Shown here piece by piece: positions 42,626 to 51,905 of a stretch of 64,000 bases of DNA. The stretch's first letter is position 1, and every line of letters begins with the position of its first letter. Both the position numbers and the translations under genes were made by a program. Source of the DNA: Paulinella micropora (Eukaryota; Cercozoa; Imbricatea; Euglyphida); the NCBI GenBank assembly GCA_009731375.1, contig BJOX01000021.1, forward strand, positions 1,360,854-1,424,853, read 5' to 3'. The notes beneath the pieces are model-generated. The model did no database searches. It worked only from the letters and a program-made list of their open reading frames with translations, and was not told where the DNA came from.

Positions 42626-43873
42626 ATGTTTTGCGCGTGGCTTGCCGTGTCGCACTTGAGCCCCGGCGGTACGCTGAGTCTACTAGGCGATTTGTTGCGA
42701 CAGCACTTGCAGGCAGAGATGCGGGTGCCGGGCTGGACGGGTTACTACGGCTGGAACTATGAATCTGCGGTAGCGCTGGAAGCGTTGCGTAACCCGCCCT
42801 GGGACGCGGCCGCCGCAGTCGATAGTCTGCTAGGTTCCAAGGCGCTGGCGCCGGGGCAGCCGGGGTGGTGGATAGCGCGGCACTTTCCTGTGGCGTTTAT
42901 GTGGACTGGCGGAGACAGGATCGGGCTGTTCGGCAGCCTGTTCCGTGGCGTGGACGTCGAGGGCGCGCGGGGCGTGTATTGCTACGCCCTTCATGGCGTG
43001 CGGCACTGGCAGCGGCACACCAGCTGGAAGGGGCTCTTGACGCGAGGCTTTGGCAGCAGCTGCGGGCCCTGCAGACGGTGGCTGTGGCTGGATGACGTGT
43101 ATATGGCGGGCGCTCCGCTGCTTGCTGACTACCCCGACGAAGCTTGGGACATGCTGGTGCAGGCCAGGGAGGCGTTCGTAGACCCGGTGGATCAGCTGTG
43201 GTGGCACGGGCGCTGCGCCACCACGGGCGCCACCAACGGCGTCAAGTGGGGGAGAGCCAATGCCTGGGCGCTGCTGGCGCTGGCCCGTTACGTGGTGCGC
43301 ACTAGCGACAGCCGAGCAATTGAGTGGCTGCAGCAGGACCTGCTGGCGCTTTCTGGCTGGCAGCGCTCGTCAGGCGCCTTTGGCAACATCGTGAACGAGA
43401 CGAGCAGCCCGGACGAGAGCAGCCTGACCAGCGTATACGTCTACGCGGTGGCCGTGCTGGAACGTGCCCTCCAGGGCAGCAGGGACGATCTGCGCAACCG
43501 AGCGCTGGCAGCGCTGGGCTGGCTGAATACGCGGCGTACGCGCGGTCTCCGATTAAGCGACAGTTGCCCGGCCACGGGTTTGTCCAAGCAGGCGCACTAC
43601 AGCCGGCAGGTGTCGGGGGCGAGGTTGACGACGGGGCCCGCGGTGGCCCTGGCTGCGTGGGCGCGCGTGGGCGAGGTGCTTCTGCACAATGCTAGCGCCA
43701 TGCACTACCGCAGCGCGGCATGGGCACAAGCAACGAGAGAGGAAGACCTGTGTGGCTCGCAGCCCCCGGCAATCGCGTTTTTCTTTTACCTCCTGGTAGT
43801 GCTCGGCGTCGTCGTCGTTGTCGTTGTCTGCTGCCGCTGCTTTTGCTACCGGAGACGGAAGCGCCGAGGGTAG
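42626..43873 (+). CDS. GH88/GH105-like glycosidase with C-terminal membrane anchor, 415 aa
   Basis: ATG 42626 is the first in frame after the gap. Seen: an (alpha/alpha)-barrel-type layout with 'WLWLDDVYMAGAPLLADY' (D156/D157, the position of the catalytic Asp), 'QLWWHGR' and 'GVKWGRANAWALLALARYV', the WGRxNxW signature of unsaturated glucuronyl/galacturonyl hydrolases. The C-terminus has a hydrophobic run 'FFFYLLVVLGVVVVVVVCC' and then 'RRRKRRG', so the enzyme would be tail-anchored or type I. Known: these enzymes finish pectin, ulvan or GAG-like polysaccharide breakdown after lyases. Such an enzyme on a viral or protist membrane is unusual; it may trim host surface polysaccharide (inference). 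No clear signal peptide, so a missing 5' part is possible. Confidence 0.7.
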   Translation: MFCAWLAVSHLSPGGTLSLLGDLLRQHLQAEMRVPGWTGYYGWNYESAVALEALRNPPWDAAAAVDSLLGSKALAPGQPGWWIARHFPVAFMWTGGDRIGLFGSLFRGVDVEGARGVYCYALHGVRHWQRHTSWKGLLTRGFGSSCGPCRRWLWLDDVYMAGAPLLADYPDEAWDMLVQAREAFVDPVDQLWWHGRCATTGATNGVKWGRANAWALLALARYVVRTSDSRAIEWLQQDLLALSGWQRSSGAFGNIVNETSSPDESSLTSVYVYAVAVLERALQGSRDDLRNRALAALGWLNTRRTRGLRLSDSCPATGLSKQAHYSRQVSGARLTTGPAVALAAWARVGEVLLHNASAMHYRSAAWAQATREEDLCGSQPPAIAFFFYLLVVLGVVVVVVVCCRCFCYRRRKRRG

Positions 43874-44030
43874 AAGGAGCAGGGGAAAGGAGGGGGGTGG
43901 GGGGGGAGGGGGGGCGTGCCCTAAGACCGACCGGAGGCCGCCGCCCGCCCGCCCCTTCCCCTCCTTTTCCCCCCCGGTCTTTGGGCAGGAGGTGTGCTTT
44001 TTTTTGTAATAATAAAACAGAGCCAGAGTC

Positions 44031-44780
44031 ATGGCCTTGGCAGACTCTCAGACATTACAGGAAGAGAAAGGAAGTGATAGCGACGATGACGACGACGACA
44101 GATTAGAGAGCTTGGCTTACAGATTGCATCACAGTGGGCAGCACGCGGAAGCGGAACCTCTGTACCGCCGTCTCTTGGACGAGCGCCGGGCTACTCTGGG
44201 CACGGAGCACACGCTCACTGCCGAGACTATGGACAATCTAGCGCAGGTCTTACATGATCAGGGGCGTTGGGAAGAGGCCGAGCAACTCTACCGCGAGGCT
44301 CTGGTCGTACGAGAAGCTAGGCTGGGGCGGCACGCCGCCGCGACGCTACGGTCTCGTAATAACATCGCCTCCTTGCTAGAAGCAAAAGGCGACCTGAAAC
44401 GGGCAGAGGAGTTGTTTCAGAGCGTTCTAGTGGAGCAGGAGTTGATCTTGGGCAAGTGGCACGAGCACACCTTAATAACCGTGTACAATCTAGCCAGCGT
44501 GCTGGCGCAGCTGGGGCGGCGCGCACAGGCTGCGTCTTTTTTTTGGCGAGAATTAATCGGCACCGAAAGGCGCTTGGGCCTGGACCACGAAGAAACGAAA
44601 TTTTCGGCGGAGGGGCTCGCAGAGTTTATGGCTTCGTTGGGTTTCACAGATGAAGCCCGGAGGCTTGCTAGACATTACCGAATCGCGCCCATTTGGCCCC
44701 CTCTGCTCAGCACCCCCGCGGGCGCTCGGCCGGGTCGGGCAGAACCGGGGCGCAGCCGTGCGGCAAAGTGTATTTGCTAG
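44031..44780 (+). CDS. TPR (kinesin-light-chain type) protein, 249 aa
   Basis: ATG 44031 follows an AATAAAA of the preceding transcript. An acidic N-terminus ('SDSDDDDDDRLESLA') is followed by four to five 42-residue TPRs ('AEPLYRRLLDERRATLGTEH', 'AEQLYREALVVREARLGRHA', 'AEELFQSVLVEQELILGKWH'). Protein-interaction scaffold; no catalytic domain. The Pro/Arg-rich tail is probably disordered. Confidence 0.85.
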   Translation: MALADSQTLQEEKGSDSDDDDDDRLESLAYRLHHSGQHAEAEPLYRRLLDERRATLGTEHTLTAETMDNLAQVLHDQGRWEEAEQLYREALVVREARLGRHAAATLRSRNNIASLLEAKGDLKRAEELFQSVLVEQELILGKWHEHTLITVYNLASVLAQLGRRAQAASFFWRELIGTERRLGLDHEETKFSAEGLAEFMASLGFTDEARRLARHYRIAPIWPPLLSTPAGARPGRAEPGRSRAAKCIC

Positions 44781-44808
44781 AATAAAACTTTAATTACAAG
44801 GGAAAAGA

Positions 44809-44809
<1 letters not shown>

Positions 44810-44844
<35 letters not shown>
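44810..44844. repeat. (CAA)n microsatellite
   Basis: About 11 ACA/CAA units between convergent genes. Confidence 0.95.
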
Positions 44845-44896
44845 AACACACTCGTACAATTGCAGGGATGAATTTGTAGTAGTGCTGTGCAGAGTT

Positions 44897-45385
44897 TTAT
44901 TCTGTGCTAGCCCCAGCTGCACCAGCACCGGGCTCGTAGCCACAGGCGCACACGTTTCCCGATGAGCACCATTCTCCGCAACCCTCGCAGGGTTTCATGC
45001 TACAAGCCTCGCAGCCCCTTTCCCGGGTCGCGCACATGTTGGCTTCCAACACTTCGGCGATGGAAGCGGCGCCTATGATTACTTGCAGTAGATCCCGGTT
45101 CAAGGCGCGCAGCTTTTCCTCGCCTTGGCAGCTAGCTACTCGTTGGCATAGTTTGGCAAGATCTTCTTCTTTGGCTGCCGCTTCTTTGTACAGCTTCCTG
45201 CACGCCCCACGTTGATCGGACCAGGCCTTGTTGACGCTGGCGCTCCCTCGTAGCACAAGGGCCAAGACCTCAGCGCTCGATGCCTGCTGCTCGATTGGCT
45301 CTTCTGTTGTGTTTTCAGAGAGCTTTTGTTTCTTTGCAGGGCTAGCTGCCCCGCTTTTGTTCTCTGCGTCTTCTCTTCGGCTCAT
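44897..45385 (-). CDS. Unknown 162-aa protein with C-terminal Cys cluster
   Basis: ATG 45385. The N-terminus is polar with a basic 'SPAKKQKL' that could be a nuclear signal; the middle is helical ('ACRKLYKEAAAKEEDLAKLC'). The C-terminal 40 residues are Cys-rich ('RGCEACSMKPCEGCGEWC', 'GNVCACGYE'), likely binding two zinc ions. Possibly a small regulatory or ubiquitin-pathway protein; no named domain recognised. Confidence 0.6.
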   Translation of the reverse strand: MSRREDAENKSGAASPAKKQKLSENTTEEPIEQQASSAEVLALVLRGSASVNKAWSDQRGACRKLYKEAAAKEEDLAKLCQRVASCQGEEKLRALNRDLLQVIIGAASIAEVLEANMCATRERGCEACSMKPCEGCGEWCSSGNVCACGYEPGAGAAGASTE

Positions 45386-46364
45386 GTAAGAGTTGTCACG
45401 TGTTCAAAGAAAGGCACGCAAATTGAGAATCTCACCGACAAAAACTCTGATGCCCCGAACAGGGTTTTGTGGGTAAAGGGGGGGGGGGCNNNNNNNNNNN
45501 NNNNNNNNNNNNNNNNNNNNNNNNNNNNNNNNNNNNNNNNNNNNNNNNNNNNNNNNNNNNNNNNNNNNNNNNNNNNNNNNNNNNNNNNNNNNNNNNNNNN
45601 NNNNNNNNNNNNNNNNNNNNNNNNNNNNNNNNNNNNNNNNNNNNNNNNNNNNNNNNNNNNNNNNNNNNNNNNNNNNNNNNNNNNNNNNNNNNNNNNNNNN
45701 NNNNNNNNNNNNNNNNNNNNNNNNNNNNNNNNNNNNNNNNNNNNNNNNNNNNNNNNNNNNNNNNNNNNNNNNNNNNNNNNNNNNNNNNNNNNNNNNNNNN
45801 NNNNNNNNNNNNNNNNNNNNNNNNNNNNNNNNNNNNNNNNNNNNNNNNNNNNNNNNNNNNNNNNNNNNNNNNNNNNNNNNNNNNNNNNNNNNNNNNNNNN
45901 NNNNNNNNNNNNNNNNNNNNNNNNNNNNNNNNNNNNNNNNNNNNNNNNNNNNNNNNNNNNNNNNNNNNNNNNNNNNNNNNNNNNNNNNNNNNNNNNNNNN
46001 NNNNNNNNNNNNNNNNNNNNNNNNNNNNNNNNNNNNNNNNNNNNNNNNNNNNNNNNNNNNNNNNNNNNNNNNNNNNNNNNNNNNNNNNNNNNNNNNNNNN
46101 NNNNNNNNNNNNNNNNNNNNNNNNNNNNNNNNNNNNNNNNNNNNNNNNNNNNNNNNNNNNNNNNNNNNNNNNNNNNNNNNNNNNNNNNNNNNNNNNNNNN
46201 NNNNNNNNNNNNNNNNNNNNNNNNNNNNNNNNNNNNNCCCCTCACACCCCCCCCTCTCCCTCTCCCCTCCCGTTCGCTCTCGTTCGGTGTCGAAAGAGAT
46301 TCATCAGAAAGAAAAGGACGTCAGGTTCTGCAAGAGGAGGAGGAGGAGAAAGAGGAAGAGATCA
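45386..46364. other. Intergenic with 748-bp gap
   Basis: 45386-45489 is short spacer ending in poly-G. 45490-46237 is N. 46238-46364 is C/T-rich leader then purine-rich sequence directly before ATG 46365. A gene could be hidden in the gap. Confidence 0.85.
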
Positions 46365-47024
46365 ATGGCCACGACTGCAACGCCTAATGTTGTCAAAAAA
46401 GCCAAGAAAACCAAGCGCGTGCGCGGGTCTGAGAAGTCGGTGAGCGGGGCTGTGCGACATCGCAAGAAAGGCACTCCCGCCCTGAAGGATCTGGCGCCGT
46501 CCGAACTAAAAGAGTTGTGTCGTCAATGCAAAATTGGGCGGACGGGCGGCAAGGAGCTGCGGCGTCGCGTGACGGGCACGCTGGGGCTGTTTTTGCAGAC
46601 CATGAACAAGGGCGTGGACCTGTACGCGCACAGCCGTGGCAGAAGCACGGCAACTGCGCAGGACGTCGACAGGGCCTACAAGCACTACTACGGACGGCGC
46701 CTGTATGGCTTGGAGGAAGAGGCAGAATTCCGGAGCCCCCGCAAGCGGCGCAAGGTGAGTACAAAGTCGCGCGAAGAAGAGGGCTCTGTGCCTCAGGAGC
46801 TAGGTGCAAGCGCGGGGGACGCCTCGGCAGCGCCGACGACGGCCGCGGCGCCTGTCGCCGGCGACGCAGCGGCGCCTGGGGCTTCGGAGGAACCCAAGGA
46901 ACCAAAGAAAGTTGAGGCAGCAGCGACAGAGGAGAGAGAGGAGGCAGAAGAGGCAGAGGAGGAAGAGGAGGCAGAGGAGGCAGAAGCCTCGCAGGAGCCT
47001 TTGGAGCAGGAGGCCGGGGTTTGA
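46365..47024 (+). CDS. Histone H4-like histone-fold protein with acidic tail, 219 aa
   Basis: ATG 46365. Residues 1-37 form a basic tail ('VVKKAKKTKRVRGSEKS'). Residues 38-115 match the H4 fold in order: 'SELKELCRQCKIGRTGG' (H4 IRRLARRGGVKRISG), 'RRRVTGTLGLFLQTMNKGVD' (alpha2), 'AHSRGRSTATAQDVDRAYKH' (loop and alpha3, H4 ...KTVTAMDVVYALK) and 'GRRLYG' (H4 GRTLYG). Residues 125-219 are an Ala/Glu-rich acidic tail absent from eukaryotic H4. Known: Marseilleviridae, medusaviruses and mirusviruses encode histones. The partner histones are not in the window. Possible roles: packaging viral DNA or competing with host H4. The acidic tail could be chaperone-like. Confidence 0.75.
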   Translation: MATTATPNVVKKAKKTKRVRGSEKSVSGAVRHRKKGTPALKDLAPSELKELCRQCKIGRTGGKELRRRVTGTLGLFLQTMNKGVDLYAHSRGRSTATAQDVDRAYKHYYGRRLYGLEEEAEFRSPRKRRKVSTKSREEEGSVPQELGASAGDASAAPTTAAAPVAGDAAAPGASEEPKEPKKVEAAATEEREEAEEAEEEEEAEEAEASQEPLEQEAGV

Positions 47025-47133
47025 GAAGAAGCTTGTGGCTTTGTCTTCTTTGTCAGGATCTTTTTTTTTTATTATTAAAAGGACCGTTTACGGTTTCTGG
47101 CATTTGCTACTCTTTCTTAATAATGTCCCTTAA

Positions 47134-47919
47134 TTACGAGGAGGGGCCCTGCTCAATTTGTGCAGTATTCTGATTATATGTGTCACTCCTACGTTTGTTG
47201 TTCAAGAGGAATGCTTCATCATCGTCAGTAAAACGGTAGTCGCCCATGAAGAAGCTTACGACGTGAGCAATGTTTAGGCTCATGCCGAAGGCGTTGGCCA
47301 AGATAAACATGAGGTTGGCGCAAAATCTGCCCAAGGCGGCAGCGTCGAATCTGTCGCAGCTGGTGTCCGTGCTGGCACTGGAGAGGTAGCAGTCAGTGCA
47401 AATGACGTCGCTATTAAAAGCCAACCCACGTCGCAGAGAGACTTGATAAGACTGAGGCGCCGCCGAGTTGTCGTTGCTGCTGCTGCCAAAGTTGAATTGC
47501 GGCTCTTTTAAAAGGGAAATTCCCACAGCCAGAATAATGATGCAGGGAATGACGATAGTTAGATGCAACATGTGAGCCTTCACTTGGTAATAGTAAAAAG
47601 CTATGCCCTTGGAATGGCTACTTTCGCCTTTCAATTTCTTTGGCTTAAGGCTGATAAGGTTGAGAAAAATAAGCAAGAGCCAAATGGATGACAGGACCAA
47701 ACTAGCTATGTTTAAGCCCTCGTTTGCCTGGTCATTGGTGTCCTGGTTGTCAACTTCTTTTCGATTCAAGTTAATGGCGGCAAAGATGACACAAGCCAAC
47801 TGCAGGGCCATCCATAGAAAAACCATAACATTCAAGCCGCATCTACAAAAGCTGCTCAAGTAGCTGTCTATAGCCAACGTGCCCCCAGGATACGAGGTTT
47901 CGCTCCTTCTATCTGGCAT
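47134..47919 (-). CDS. Four-TM membrane protein, 261 aa
   Basis: ATG 47919. TM1 'VMVFLWMALQLACVIFAAI', TM2 'IASLVLSSIWLLLIFLNLIS', TM3 'LHLTIVIPCIIILAVGISLL' and TM4 'LMFILANAFGMSLNIAHVVS', with an approximately 60-residue loop between TM3 and TM4 containing 'CTDCYLSSASTDTSC'. The layout resembles tetraspan proteins with the large second loop, but the CCG motif is lacking. A charged cytoplasmic tail ('RFTDDDEAFLLNNKRRSD') follows. Convergent with the histone-fold gene; AATAAA-type and TTAATTA signals lie between. Probably a virion or host-membrane protein. Confidence 0.7.
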   Translation of the reverse strand: MPDRRSETSYPGGTLAIDSYLSSFCRCGLNVMVFLWMALQLACVIFAAINLNRKEVDNQDTNDQANEGLNIASLVLSSIWLLLIFLNLISLKPKKLKGESSHSKGIAFYYYQVKAHMLHLTIVIPCIIILAVGISLLKEPQFNFGSSSNDNSAAPQSYQVSLRRGLAFNSDVICTDCYLSSASTDTSCDRFDAAALGRFCANLMFILANAFGMSLNIAHVVSFFMGDYRFTDDDEAFLLNNKRRSDTYNQNTAQIEQGPSS

Positions 47920-48465
47920 CTCTGACGGTGGGGGNNNNNNNNNNNNNNNNNNNNNNNNNNNNNNNNNNNNNNNNNNNNNNNNNNNNNNNNNNNNNNNNNN
48001 NNNNNNNNNNNNNNNNNNNNNNNNNNNNNNNNNNNNNNNNNNNNNNNNNNNNNNNNNNNNNNNNNNNNNNNNNNNNNNNNNNNNNNNNNNNNNNNNNNNN
48101 NNNNNNNNNNNNNNNNNNNNNNNNNNNNNNNNNNNNNNNNNNNNNNNNNNNNNNNNNNNNNNNNNNNNNNNNNNNNNNNNNNNNNNNNNNNNNNNNNNNN
48201 NNNNNNNNNNNNNNNNNNNNNNNNNNNNNNNNNNNNNNNNNNNNNNNNNNNNNNNNNNNNNNNNNNNNNNNNNNNNNNNNNNNNNNNNNNNNNNNNNNNN
48301 NNNNNNNNNNNNNNNNNNNNNNNNNNNNNNNNNNNNNNNNNNNNNNNNNNNNNNNNNNNNNNNNNNNNNNNNNNNNNNNNNNNNNNNNNNNNNNNNNNNN
48401 NNNNNNNNNNNNNNNNNNNNNNNNNNNNNNNNNNNNNNNNNNNNNNNNNNNNNNNNNNNNNNNNN
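47920..48465. other. Assembly gap (531 N)
   Basis: N 47935-48465. It hides the 3' end of the capping-enzyme gene and the leader of the four-TM gene. Confidence 0.95.
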
Positions 48466-50135
48466 GAGGGGGCCGCTCCATCCCCCCACCAGAGGTCAGT
48501 CCACGGCACAGCGTAGGCTAAGCCGAGCCTGGCCCCTTTCGTGCCAGGCTGTTCGTGGACACCGCACAGCCGAAAAAAAAGACGCTGCCCCTTGAGCCCC
48601 CTTCTCAGACGTAGTAGCTCCTGAACTACCTGTTGCGGAGTGCTGGTACTAGGACGCGGGTTTGGTGGCGTCTCGGAGGCGGGCACTCTGTGCCAACGCA
48701 CAGGCCAAGTCTGGCTGTCGTCGGCGTGTTGGTCAAAGGGCATTCCTTCCAGGAAGAATTCCACTGGGACCCAGGCGCCCTTGGCGGTGACATACTTGCA
48801 CTCGGCCCAGGCGCCGGGGAGGGAGGCGGCCCCGGGGTGGACAAGTTCGAGCTCATGGCGAGGGGCGTAGAAGTTGGCGGCTGGGTTGCTGCTGCTGGTG
48901 GCGGTGGTGGCGGTAGTGGAGACGGGCTGTCGTGCGTTCTGCCAGGCAGCCCAGTAAGCCAGCAGCACCTTGGCAGCGTGTCGCGTGGTAAGCGCCCAGT
49001 CAAAGAAGACCTCGCAGTGCAGATCCGTAGGATCGGCGTGCGCAGCTTGCAGCAGAGGGAAGCGGGCGCCCCACACGAGCCTCGGGGGGGCACTGCTAGG
49101 ACCCGCCACAACGGTCTTAAGCAGCAGCAGATCAACGGTGGGCGAAAACTTCCACTTGCGCAGCCCGGGTTGCGTGCCGGCGCGGTAGGGCGCGTCGGCG
49201 CGGGAAAATACAAAGCCATCCACGGGGACCCACAGCCCGGTGCGAGCGTCCTGGCAGTGCCAGCGGCGGCCCCGGCGCTCCGTCCGCGCCAGCAGCTCCT
49301 GCTGCATCCTGGCGAAGGGCTCGAAAGGCTTGCTTAGTAAGGTATTTAGTACGGGGTGCCGGACATTTTTTAGAATGTGTGTTAGTAGCGCGTCGCGCAG
49401 CCCCAGCCTGGCCTCAAAGGGCAGGTTGGTGTACGTGCGCTCGTTGCAGGCGAGCAGATCGCAGACCCGGTACAGTTTCTTGGCGGCGCTACGCGAGGGC
49501 TCGCCGTGCTGGATGAGCTGGACACACTCGGTGTCCAGGAGCAAAAAGAACGGCAGATCGGGCACGTCGCCAAAGGGTGCCTCGGTGTCTAGCTCTTGGA
49601 AAAAGGGTTTGTCCCTGAACAGCGCAAAACATTTGCCGCGCAGATACACCAGGAAAGCGCGCGTCCCGTCGTCTTTGGGCGTTACCAGCCATGGACTGGG
49701 GAGGGCTGCGCCGTCGGGTCCGCCGGAGGTTGCCCCGCACAGCCCCGCTAGCTCCGCTGGGCAGAGGTCGTTGGGCATGGCGAAAAAGGCACCTGGTGCT
49801 GCGTTATCGCGCAAACCCAGGACACGTCGCGCCAGCCGGGGGATGCTGCAACGCAGGGTCTCAATCCCTGCGGCATCTAGCTCTTCGGTGCCAGCAACTA
49901 GCCAGTTGCTGTCGTCTAACTCCCATGAAGAGCGGCGGAGCTTTTCCAGCTCCGGCACCTGCGGGATCCTGGCGCTCAGCGGTTCGCCCGCGTTGCGCAG
50001 GCTTTCCCAGGCGGACCCACGGGCACGCAGCTCTTCTTGTGATAGCTTGGATGCCGGGCCACCAGCCTGGCCGTTACCCCCGCCGGCTCTCTGGCTAGCC
50101 TGGGGAGCTGCCGCCCTCTTGCGTTTGCCTTTCAT
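48466..50135 (-). CDS. mRNA capping enzyme, guanylyltransferase domain (3' end in gap)
   Basis: ATG 50135 ('MKGKRKRAAAPQ'). Seen nucleotidyltransferase motifs in order: I 'TPKDDGTRAFL' (K154 expected to carry GMP), III 'LPFFLLLDTECVQL', IV 'VPVDGFVFSRAD', V 'LRKWKFSPTVDLL' (K327/K329), then 'GAWVPVEFFLEGMPFDQHAD' and 'WPVRWHRVPASETPPNP', like motif VI and the OB region. Motif I KxDG with TR fits capping guanylyltransferases better than DNA ligases. The frame continues to the gap at 48465, so a further methyltransferase or other domain is possible. Role: GMP transfer to viral mRNA 5' ends, which implies virus-directed transcription. A Lys/Arg-rich N-terminus may be a nuclear signal. Confidence 0.75.
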
Positions 50136-50894
50136 ATCCGGAATCTGATACAACACACAGGGGGGGGGGGGGGGGGGGGGGGGAGAAAGAAGGGGGGGGG
50201 GGGGGGGNNNNNNNNNNNNNNNNNNNNNNNNNNNNNNNNNNNNNNNNNNNNNNNNNNNNNNNNNNNNNNNNNNNNNNNNNNNNNNNNNNNNNNNNNNNNN
50301 NNNNNNNNNNNNNNNNNNNNNNNNNNNNNNNNNNNNNNNNNNNNNNNNNNNNNNNNNNNNNNNNNNNNNNNNNNNNNNNNNNNNNNNNNNNNNNNNNNNN
50401 NNNNNNNNNNNNNNNNNNNNNNNNNNNNNNNNNNNNNNNNNNNNNNNNNNNNNNNNNNNNNNNNNNNNNNNNNNNNNNNNNNNNNNNNNNNNNNNNNNNN
50501 NNNNNNNNNNNNNNNNNNNNNNNNNNNNNNNNNNNNNNNNNNNNNNNNNNNNNNNNNNNNNNNNNNNNNNNNNNNNNNNNNNNNNNNNNNNNNNNNNNNN
50601 NNNNNNNNNNNNNNNNNNNNNNNNNNNNNNNNNNNNNNNNNNNNNNNNNNNNNNNNNNNNNNNNNNNNNNNNNNNNNNNNNNNNNNNNNNNNNNNNNNNN
50701 NNNNNNNNNNNNNNNNNNNNNNNNNNNNNNNNNNNNNNNNNNNNNNNNNNNNGGAAGAGAAGGGGAAGGAGAGGGAGAGAAGGAAAGGGAGGCCTTTGGT
50801 TGGCCGACCAAGAAAAAAAAAAGAAACTACCCGACCTCAACCTTTTTTTTTTTTTTAATAAAAACCTTTTTTTTTTTTTTTCTAGCTCGCGAGT
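50136..50894. other. Poly-G, 545-bp gap, polyT/AATAAA signals
   Basis: G tracts 50160-50207, N 50208-50752, then a purine-rich stretch and TTTTTTAATAAAAACC with two T runs (50844-50880), likely 3'-end signals for the minus-strand gene ending at 50895. Confidence 0.8.
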
Positions 50895-51905
50895 TTAGAG
50901 GCGCTGCTCTCGGAGAAAGTGAGCTAATAAAGAAAAACCAGGTGTCCCAGCCACGGAGGGTCCTGGCCCTAGATCGTCGGCTGCCGAAGCCTGTTTTTTT
51001 CTTTTATTCGGCCGCACTGGGTTTAGAAGTCCACGTAGAATATCTTCCATCTGGCGATCCATCCGGCCATCAATCTCCGGGCTTATATTTACCATGGCGC
51101 CTAGTGTCTGTGTCTCTGGCGCGTCAGTCGGCGGGGGTTCGGCGTGGCACGGAGCCGGCGGGGTCGGGGTAGGGGTCGCGGCGCGCGCGGTTCGGGGTGG
51201 GTGACGGGACTGCCTCTTTTTACCAGCCCGCTTACGCGAGCTGAAGGGAGGGCACGCTGGGCTCAAAGGGGGGGCACGGGAGGCATGCCCCCCGGCACGT
51301 GCTGCACTGCCATCGTCGTCGTCGAAGGCGACGCCGTCGCTGTTCATGTCATTTTTAGCTTCTTCTTCTTCTTCTTCTTCTTCTTCTGCTTCTGCTTCTG
51401 CTTCTGCTTCTTCAGCGTCAAGGTCGTCGTCTCCTTGTTCTTCCACCAGCTGTGTCCGCGCGGGCAGGCTGATGTAAGCCTCTTGCTCCTTAAGCGCAGC
51501 GCTCTTGGACAGATAAGCGTGCCTCTTCTCAGCTGGGAGCCCCCCCAGAGTGGTAGCGAGATGGTTGAACCAGGCTAGGTATTTCCCGTTGCCGTCGTCT
51601 GTGCGCGGCAGCAAGGGCTCGTGTGAGTTTTGCCATGGCGCAAAGTCGCACAGGTACACGTAGTCACGGTCGGGGTTCGCGGGGTCGGGGACGAGCGCGC
51701 CGGAGGAACTTTCTCTTATACATTGAAGCCATTCCCGTCGGGGGGGGGGGCGGGCAGCTCCGCAGTGGCGCGATGCCGGGCGCGTGGGCGGCGCTAGGAA
51801 CAAAGGCGGGGCGCCCGGGTGACGCGTTGTGCAAGGCACAGTCGATGGGGTAGAGCTTGCGTGCGTACAGTTCCCCGGCGGCCTGCGCCAAGGACGGCTG
51901 GGCAT
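50895..51905 (-). CDS. C-terminal part of giant unknown protein, after frameshift; contains an in-frame DHE
   Basis: This frame takes over from the 954-codon ORF near 51740-51750. Convincing protein starts 'RREWLQCIRESSSGALVPDP' and continues 'YVYLCDFAPWQNSHEPLLPR'. Then come an acidic run ('AEEAEAEAEAEEEEEEEE'), a DHE-encoded insert ('GGHASRAPPLSPACPPF'), a Pro/Thr-rich part and 'SPEIDGRMDRQMEDILRGLL'. No ATG of its own fits this start, so it is best seen as the end of the upstream gene. The stop is followed by AATAAA. Confidence 0.6.
   Translation of the reverse strand: MPSRPWRRPPGNCTHASSTPSTVPCTTRHPGAPPLFLAPPTRPASRHCGAARPPPRREWLQCIRESSSGALVPDPANPDRDYVYLCDFAPWQNSHEPLLPRTDDGNGKYLAWFNHLATTLGGLPAEKRHAYLSKSAALKEQEAYISLPARTQLVEEQGDDDLDAEEAEAEAEAEEEEEEEEEAKNDMNSDGVAFDDDDGSAARAGGHASRAPPLSPACPPFSSRKRAGKKRQSRHPPRTARAATPTPTPPAPCHAEPPPTDAPETQTLGAMVNISPEIDGRMDRQMEDILRGLLNPVRPNKRKKQASAADDLGPGPSVAGTPGFSLLAHFLREQRL
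51223..51296 (-). repeat. DHE 15, in-frame inside a gene, with Fanzor-derived edges
   Basis: Coding strand: CGGGGGGCATGCCTCCCG, AGCCCAGCGTGCCCTCCC, AGCTCGCGTAAGCGGGCT. The flanks ACGTGCC and GGTAAAAAGAGGC equal those around DHE 9 in Fanzor copy C, so about 11 bp of Fanzor came along. Confidence 0.85.
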
